Shown: in pieces, positions 1 through 9,400 of the stretch
Position numbering within the stretch: position 1 is the stretch's first letter
Layout of the letters: each line of letters opens with the position of its first letter
DNA from: Incurvaria masculella
Lineage: Eukaryota; Arthropoda; Insecta; Lepidoptera; Incurvariidae
DNA length: 64,000 nucleotides
Direction of reading: 5' to 3'
Assembly: GCA_946894095.1 (NCBI GenBank)
Contig: OX335643.1
Location: 3,955,036 to 4,019,035 of the forward strand
The notes under the pieces: generated by a model
Databases searched by the model: none
What the model saw: the letters and a program-made list of their open reading frames with translations, nothing else
What the model was told of the DNA's origin: nothing
Program-made: the position numbers and the translations under genes

Positions 1-249
1 GTGAAGATGTGTGCTACCCACATCATAGAATAAAGTTCAAAGGTTTCCTTCCGTATTGAATACAACATGTATAATAGTGATTTCTTGTATCTTAATTAAT
101 TTGGTGAATAACTGCAGGTATTTACCAACAATGAAATTAATTATGCAGTATCCTTGGCGAACAGCAGAACAATGGCCCTTTGATGTAGCTCGAAATCGGA
201 TTCGTGTGCAAATGAATCTTCTTCTGAGCCCGAAAATTCTCTTCTTTAG
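1..249 (+). other. intron sequence upstream of first visible P-like exon
   Basis: No coding exon was recognised here. The stretch ends in a pyrimidine-rich tract and AG at 248-249, the acceptor of the next exon. By comparison with the complete paralogue at 44399-62350 it belongs to the intron following the exon that ends in the ...DIQ region. The earlier exons of this gene lie outside the window. Confidence 0.5.
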
Positions 250-452
250 AGCTTCGACGTCAGATTTTGGTATGGCAGCGCGCGGCGGCCTCGCTCTCCG
301 CGCACAGCCGCGACGAGGGATTGGTGAGGGTGGCTCTGGAGAAGAAAGTGGCCAAGCTCGACGCCAAGCTGCGGGACAAGCTCAAGGATAGGAAGAAGCG
401 AGCCGTGTCCGACGAGGACTTCAAGACGACGCTGGCAGAGCTGCAGGAAAAG
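250..452 (+). CDS. P-like gene 1, exon a
   Basis: Acceptor AG at 248-249, donor gtgagg at 453. The exon enters in phase 2 and encodes a charged cytoplasmic loop beginning [17 protein letters not shown] and ending ELQEK. It equals two separate exons (98 and 102 nt) of the paralogue, so an intron is absent here. Confidence 0.85.
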
Positions 453-3400
453 GTGAGGAACGAAATCAATTAAGTCTTGGAAAGTGTAGGCGAATGGGAA
501 TTTAACGGCTTCTAGCTCAGGTTTCAGGTCTTTTATTCTCATGCGAAAGGTGCATGAACGGAGTAACATTTATCTGAGTAGTAGGATTAGTTTTTTTTAT
601 GCAACCTGACATGGATGGCTACCACACAATTACCGTTATGATATTAGCCTGATAAACCACATTCCTGCCATTTCGTCACTAATCTGTGCTGTTCCATGGT
701 TCATCATCAGAGTAGAATGCCCAGTGCGGATGTTGTCCCATCCCCTAAATGTGCCAGCGGTTGCGCAGATACCAAATCCGATTTAGTTTTGTGAGCAGCG
801 TTTGCGAGTGGAGGAGCGCGGACCCCTGTGCCGGATTTTAGGTGGGAATTTGGTCCCCTACCTCCACTTCCATGGCCGCTGTTCGGAATTCGTGAAAATT
901 TGTAGGTCAATTTCACCTACTAGGTTATCTAACCTAATCCGTCGCATAGGATGAAAAGAGATTACTATTTACTAAACATGCTAGATTGAACTGGATGGAA
1001 AACTGGACAATTTTATTTGCTGCTACGACCATCGTTCATTCAATGCGGGGGGATATACAACCCGGGGGGATTAACCCCTGTTACTGTTTTTACGTGCCGG
1101 AAACCAGACAGCACGCAATAAAGAATGCTGTAATATTTCATGCTTTAGCGTTGTCAGACGAAGGAAGTTATCCACCCAGATTTAGCCACGCCCCGAAGTT
1201 TGAAGTTATTAATTTAATTTTAATGTTTGCAGTACAAAATAAAAGACATGACGTTGCTGATCAAAGCGGCTGTGGCCGTCGCATTTGTGGTTATCCTCTT
1301 CTTTCTGCACACCATACCAGAACTGCGTGAGTTTTTAACTATCTATAACCTTTTAGCCATTTCCTTCTTGTTAAACTTTTTATCTAGTTTCCATTCAACA
1401 TGACGTACTTAGCGAGGTTTGTATGTAAACACAAAAATAATGGATGTGAGACGTGTCTCAGTCAATAGGTTCATTACGACTTATGTATCATATAAACCAT
1501 TGAACCATTTGTATTATGCTTATACTCCAGGAACTTTAGCCTTAAATCAGCACTTCAAATCCGCAAAGCAACATTAAATCCGAAATGCAATTTTTTTTCT
1601 CATAAACGTAGTATTTCATGTGGACGTGTGTACATTAAGTTTGCAACTTTTTGGGGGGTCCGGAAGATAGAAATAAAATATGAAATATGTTTAAAAAATG
1701 ATATCTCCTAAACAAATATTTAGAAATGTTATTTAAAAATGTGATGTGTTAGCTAATTTTAGGTGTAATATTACTGTGAAATTGCAACAATTTCTTATTT
1801 ACGGAACTGTGTAAATTTTTATTTGTACTTTTAATATCTGTAATATTTAATATCTGCAAAGCAAATATTGAAAATTCTATTTTATTTTCTGAAATTGGAA
1901 ACTGACCGCAAACTCTATATTCTGTGAAATTTGTAAAATGTTGCAAATATTAGAAGCACATTTTTTTCATTTATAATGTTTACATTCACACAAAAGCTAA
2001 ACAAAATATTCGAAATACGTATAAAATCGTTCGTTGTATAGTTTCTAAAGAATTTAATTTGCTTTTACATATTCTAGAAAGAAATATAGCAATAGCAAGT
2101 TAGGTTCGCGGCATAGATTTTTTTTTGTTAAAACATTTTTTTAAATAAATTTCCGTAATTACAAAATTGTTGCAAATTCACAGTTACATTACGCCTTAAA
2201 AGACTTAACATATAAATTTTTTTAATACCGTTTCTAAATATTTGTTTAGGAGATATATATTTTTTAATACATTTCATTTTTTTTTTCTATCTTCCGTGCC
2301 CCGCTAAATGTTGCAAACTTAATGTAAGCATATGAACATGAAATTATATATTTCTGAGAAAAAACAATTCATTTCGGATTTCATGTGCTTCTCAAACCGT
2401 ATCTACCCCGGTCTATAAGCCTCCGCTGTCCGTCCGTCCGTCCGTCTGTCACAGGGCTGTATCTCATGACCCGTAATGGGTAGGCAGCTGAAATTTTCAC
2501 AGAGTGTGTATTTATTTTGCCGCTTTAACAACTAGGTGAAATAAAAAAAATAAAGGGGGGACAGCAAACGTAATTTTTTTGTGTTAATTTTTGTACGATG
2601 GTACGGAACCCTTCGTGTGCGAGTTCGACTCGCACTTGGCCGGTTGTTATGTTTGTGTGTAATCATGAAATAATATAAATGTGTTGAAACATTTTTTGTG
2701 CACAAATATAAAATCCATGGACGGGCGGAATCATGGTATACCTCGAGTGCTCTATTCAATGGTATATGATTAGTCATACGTAACTCGTAAATAAACTTAT
2801 ATACTGATAATAAACGTCTAATGTCACGAAAAACATGGACAATTTTCATAGTTTTTCCGACCATCTTTCATTCAACGTGATGGTAACCTGGGCAGGATTA
2901 ACCCTAGCACCTTTCTCAATGAGCACTTTTCCAATGCAGTCTGAAAAACTTTTCGCATCCGTTTACTAATTAGTATAGCATAGTATTTAGAAATTATAGT
3001 ATATATATTAATATATATATATATATATTATTAATATATATTAATAATATAAGCTATCCGATTGTAAATAGACCAAGCATTTATCAATAATAAACATTTT
3101 CATTTTCAAAAAGTGTGTGTTTTGCACCATCAGAGCGCGTCTCGCTGGGCTGGACGGCCCTGCTCGGTGCGATCCTGCTGCTGATCCTGGCGGACCGCAA
3201 GGACATGAACGTCATCCTGAGCCGCGTCGAGTGGTCCACCCTGCTGTTCTTCGCAGCTCTCTTTGTCTGCATGGAGGTGAGACGGAGACGAGGGGATCCG
3301 ATAGGAGTTGATTGCTTTTGGTAACATAATAAAAAGTCTTTTCGCATTATAGTATGTATGAACTTGTAATAAAATCTCTTTGGCTATACTATTTGTATCT

Positions 3401-6400
3401 GGCTGGTTTTGGTATCATTGAAAGTTTAAATTTTAAAGAACATAATTCCAAATTCAAATTAGGAAAATGTGTGATTCTCATTTGTTTTTCGTACTGTCAA
3501 AATGAGTGAATCTAATGAAGAAATTCGATACATTTTAAAATTTTACTACAAAAAAGGTAAAAATGCAACGCAAGCCGCGAAAAAAATTTGCGATGTTTAT
3601 GGACATAGTGCAGTGTCTGTGAGAGTAGCACAAATTTGGTTTAAGCGTTTTCAATCCGGAAATTTTGATGTCAAAGATGCACGTCGCTCTGGTCGCCCTA
3701 TTACGGATAAAATGGATGCCATTTTTGAAATAGTGGAGCAAGATCGGCATATCAGTAGTTACGACGTAGCTGAAGAACTAGGAATTGACCACAAAACAGT
3801 TTTGGCGCATTTGAAAAAAACTGGGTACACAAAAAAGCTCGATATTTGGGTACCTCACGAGCTCACTGAAAGAAACCTAATGAACCGTGTACTCATTTGT
3901 GATTCTTTATTACGACGTAATGAAACCGAACCATTTTTGAAGAAGCTGATAACTGGTGATGAAAAGTGGATCACGTACGACAAGAACGTGCGAAAAAGGT
4001 CGTGGTCAAAGGCCGGTCAAGCTTCACAGACTGTGGCGAAACCCGGGTTAACTCGCAACAAGGTGATGCTGTGTGTGTGGTGGGATTGGAAGGGCATTAT
4101 TCATTATGAGCTGTTACCACCAGGCAGGACCATCGTTTCTGAACTCTACTGCGAACAACTGATGAGATTAAAGCAAGAAGTTGAGAGAAAGCGGCCGGAA
4201 TTAATCAACAGAAGGGGTGTGGTTTTTCATCATGATAACGCTAGACCTCACACATCTTTAGCCACTCAGCAAAAACTAAGAGAGTTTGGCTGGGAGGTGT
4301 TAATGCATCCGCCGTATAGTCCTGACCTTGCACCTTCAGATTTCCACCTGTTTAGGTCTCTTCAGAATTCTTTAGGCAGTGTCAGGTTAACATCACGAGA
4401 GGACTGCCAAAACCACTTGTCGCGGTATATTGATCAGAAGTCCCAATATTTATATAGCAATGGGATCATGTCCCTACCTACAAGATGGCAAAAAGTTATC
4501 GAACAAAATGGTACCTACATAGTTTAGTTAAATGTAAATAAACCATATTAAAAAATGTTTTGAATTTTCTTAAAAAATGCGAAGAAACTTTTTCCCCAAC
4601 CTAATATTAAATATCAGCTGAGGTACCCGGCTCTACTCCGGTCAATGTCGTTTCGGATATTTTGTTTTTAATTGAACCTAACATTTTTGCAGGATTACAA
4701 CTATTCTCCATTTAACACCTATTTATTATTGTATTTTGATGATTACTATATTTTCTTTAATTTTTGACAATTATATTTTATACTCGCCTTGCTGATGTAG
4801 TCAAATGTAAATGTAGTTATAGTTTATTTCAAATTGAGCCTCTTGCGTAGATGACGACAAATAGTTAACTTGTGCTTTTTTTTTTTAATGTAAATAAATG
4901 TTTGACGATTCCAAGTGTTCCCTGCGACCTAAAGGATGATAAATAAATACAATACAAAACCCAAGTCATCAGTAAAACATATGTTTTGTATTCACAGGCC
5001 ATGTCAAAGCTCGGTCTGATTCAGTGGATCGGCAGACTTACTGAGTCTATGATCCTCCAAGTCGATAAAGACGCGCGTCTAGCTGCTTCAATTGTTCTCA
5101 TGTTATGGGTGAGTAAACATCTTTAACACATGCTTATTACGAGTTACGTATATCGCGATCATCGATTTCGCTAACTCATTGGTATATTGTTTATTAATAT
5201 ATTGTTCACTGCACTGCGATTTGCAATGTTTTATCATTAGACTTACAATCACGGCGTGAAAGAACTGGCAGTAAACTTCGCTGGTAACCACTTTCCGAGG
5301 TTACAAAAGTGTTTGCCACTGCTTACATACATACGGGTTATTAGTACCCTTTTGTGTAAATAAATAAATTGTATTCCTCGTAACATTTATTACTCACTTC
5401 ATTTAATAAATAATTTGAGGTAATTGTTTTTTATGAAAAACAGCTATGCGTTGCTGAGATATCAAAGGTGATTAGAAAAGTCAATTGTCCACGCGAAACA
5501 ACGTTCAGCGAGGTGCCATAGATAATTTGCGGACTATCGCTAAGAAGTCTCCCAGCAACCCCCCCCCCCCCCCCCCCCGGGAGATATTTCCATATCGTGG
5601 CGGTTCGGCAGATAAATGAGTTCGAGAAACGGTTCGTTCTCAATGGCCCAATTGCATAAATGCATAAATGTTTGTGCCCTCAAAATGGTGAAGCTTCTTG
5701 CTCATGACGTGTAGTATGCTGCGAGTGGTATGGATATGCCCTTTCATACAATTCCTCCGCCTGTTGCGGTGTTCCGATATTCCGTCTTTCTTTTAGTTTT
5801 TTATGCAATTCCTGCACGGTTTTACCACAAAATTGGGAATTCATTAGCCATTTATTTATTGCATTTTTAGCCAGAGGCGACGAATAGGCACATGATGACA
5901 GCGACGTCCCCGCGACGCGTATTTGTTGTTGTTGTTTGTGACGCTTTTTTTTGCTCCATTTATGTTGCATGGAAGGGCCTGTCCTCCGTAGTAATATTTA
6001 TGTCAATAAGTGTACCTGCCCGCTCTCCCCTAGCTGCCTACGCGCCGTGATAGGACTGGACCACATCGTCGGAATAAAACCGGACGGACGGAATTAATTT
6101 TATGAATTGCCTATGGGTCCTGCCACATGCACTCACTGATTCCGGAGTTCCCAAAATAGGCAGAAATTCCGTCCGTCCGGTTTTATTTCGATCATGTGGT
6201 CCAGGCATTACCTCTCGCCACTAGTTTATCCGTTAGAGTGGAGACGCCTCGCTCCCAAACCAAATTTCCCTTCTAACGATCTTAATTTTTAGGGTTCCGT
6301 GCCCAAAGGTTGCCAACGGAACCCTATTACTAAGCCTCCGCTGTCCATCCGTCCGTCCGGCCGCCCATCCGTCCGTCTGTCCCAGGGCTGAATCTCATGG

Positions 6401-9400
6401 ACCGTTATGGGTAGGCAGCTGAAATTTTCACAGAGTGTGCATTTATTTTGCCGTTATAACTACAAATAGTTTAAATAAAATAAAATAAAATATTAAAAAA
6501 TTAATGTGATTTCATTGTGTTAAATCTTGTACGAAGGTACGGAACCATTCGTGTGCGAGTCCGACTCGTACCCTTTTTTTTCGTAAAAGTTTATCTTTAA
6601 AATGCTATACGCCATACGTTGACATAAACATTGTGTATATCCCGTGTAGGTATCCGGAGTAGCCTCGGCGTTTGTGGACAACATCCCCCTGACGACCATG
6701 ATGGTCCGTGTGGTGACGTCACTGGGCAACAACCCCGCCCTCGGTCTGCCCATGGCGCCGCTCATATGGGCGCTGTCCTTCGGCGTATGTCTCGGAGGTG
6801 AGATTTTTTTTGTGTCTGGACATGGATAGCTTATACCAAACCAACCGTCATGATGCCACACCACACGGTAACTAGGTGCTTCCTAGTAGAAACCATTTAT
6901 TACATACATCATTACAATACATATAACCTTAATCTAACAAAATAAAACCGGCAATTTACCGATAACTAAAACTATATTAAACTAAATAGAAAATATCCTC
7001 CATGCCAGCCGAGCTGCCCATTTTTTTTTTATGTGACGACATGGATGGCTAATACCACACCTTCTGTCATGGTATTAGCCCAACACACCACATGGGAACT
7101 AGGTGCCATGCCAGGACCTTCCTTATATTGCACGGCTACATTGAACTGGATGGAAAACACGGACAATTTTCATTGCCGCTTCGACCATCGTTCATCCAAT
7201 GCGATGGTACCAACCCGGGCGGGATAAACCCTACCACCTAGTAAGTAAGGAAGGGGACCTACAGTTCACAGTACAGGAATCCGAACCACGGCCAGCCTCT
7301 CTCAACGGTCGAATGGTCACCCATCCAAGACCAGACCGGACCCAGCGTTGCTTAACTTCGGAGAGCGATCGCCGAAGTGTCGCGCCACTGGGCCACTGAG
7401 GCTGACAAATAGTAGGTTTTTAATGCAACCTGACATGGATGGCTAATACCACACAATTACCGTTATGATATTAGCCCAATACACCGACCACTGTGTTCAG
7501 CCAAATATCCGAAGATAAATAATGCAGCAGGCACGAAGACGTTGATCCATTGTTAGACTTAGTAGAAAGAGCGTGACAAGTAATCTTGGGCTAAACCAAT
7601 GAGCTCTAAACCCTAAGTTACATCTTTAGACATGCACGGGAAGACTTGACTAGCCGATTCGCTCATCGATAAGGCGCGCAGGTTTGTGATCCAGCTAGGT
7701 AGGTACCTACCTACCATGACGCCCCGGTGAAGGAATACACCACGACGGAATCCGTCCCAAAATAAGGTAATTTTAGGTAACAAAAAAAGGATAATTACTT
7801 ATTAAGTAATTATCTTGTACTTGGTAAGTACTTGTAGTAGTACTTGGTAAGTTCCAACGGAACTTACCAAGTTGAGCAAGATATTCGGACAAGATAGATC
7901 AAGCAGGATTTGTTTACGTTACCATTGCCACACTGCTTGAATTAAAATAATACATAGCAATGGTGAGAGTTTGGCAGCATTTTGCCATTTATCTCGGCAA
8001 GTTGTCCTAATCCTTTTACATTGTGAAACTCCATGTTAAATAAGTTGAGTAATAGTATATAATACACGTGCGCTTGTAAACTCAAATTATCTTTCTTTGT
8101 CCCTCTATGTGAGGTTTGATGCAGTGGAGAAGAGAAACAATTTTTACCAGGGTCACAGAAAAAGTAACAGTTCTAACGCCAAAGCCGACGATATTCTCAG
8201 AAATGGTGTACTCACGGGGAGCCAAAATAGCTCCTAATATTAGTTTTAAATCATTAATATTGGATAGTATTGTTTTCCGAATAATTGTTAGAAAACAGTC
8301 TAAGTGGGTAGTTATCTAGAATATAGTATTGAGTTTTGAGTGTTATTCGTTTTTAGCCATACCTATCCTATACGTACCTTTTCATTGCTTTTCGATCACA
8401 TCGCCCATCTCATATGAGAGATACACTAGCAGTAGTATTCAGGGTGGGCAGACTAATTTTAACACGGGGATTATCGCCGGACTAAATATCAATTTGTATG
8501 ATTAGTCCTATGCTAATCCGCGTACTAAATATTGATAATTTAATCCAAATTTAATTTGGCCTGTAACTAAATAATTTTATTCGTAGGTTACCGCTAGTAG
8601 TAATTTAATGATAATATGAAAACCTGTATTCATGTAAAACTGTAGGTCCCCCCTTCCCCTACTTGGTACCATCGCATTGAATGAAAAGTTGGTCCAAACG
8701 GGAATAAAAAATTGTTCGTGTTATCCATTCAGTTAAATGTAGGCGTGCTCATAAAGGAAAGGTCCTGGCATGGCACCCAATTCCTTGTCATTGTCTTGCT
8801 ACGCTAATGCTCAGTGTGTCAAAATTAGTAAGGGTTTAAATTTTATGTGAGAACCGACTTTTGTAGTGAGTAGCTGGCAACAACAAGTGAATAACGTGCA
8901 TAAACCAGACTCAGCTCCTGCACGTGCGTTATGTTGAATGAACTACGCACTAGGTAGGTAACAGGGAATCCAAGAAATCCCCTAATGAATGGGTAGATAG
9001 ATGAGCGAAGGACATTGTTTTTAAATTATTCATTGTGAACGTTGCTTTTCCAAATAGTTCAAATTTCAGAGATTGACTTTTACATTTGGCCATAATTTAT
9101 TCGCACAAAGCAAGTACGTTGCTTTTTAAAACGAAAATGATATCTTTGTAGAGTCCACCGTGAAGCAAGCATACATTAATTAAAGAAAGCATAGCGGTAG
9201 GTGTTTTTTTAATTGTCTTTCTTTAAATAATGTATTCTTACTTCACTGATACATGGAAAGCGTGTACGGAGCCAAATGTCTAGCTTTCCATAAAAAGGGG
9301 TCGGGTTTTAATCCTAGGGCTATTTAAATGATTGATTATACGTCAGGACCTGTTTCATGGATCAGATTCCATTTAAAGATGTAGTTCCCTCTTCCTAAAA

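Noticed and set aside
7300..7406. Genuine 5S rRNA gene
   Set aside because: Only the internal promoter part resembles 5S; the rest is a SINE body with an A-tail, and similar copies are dispersed.
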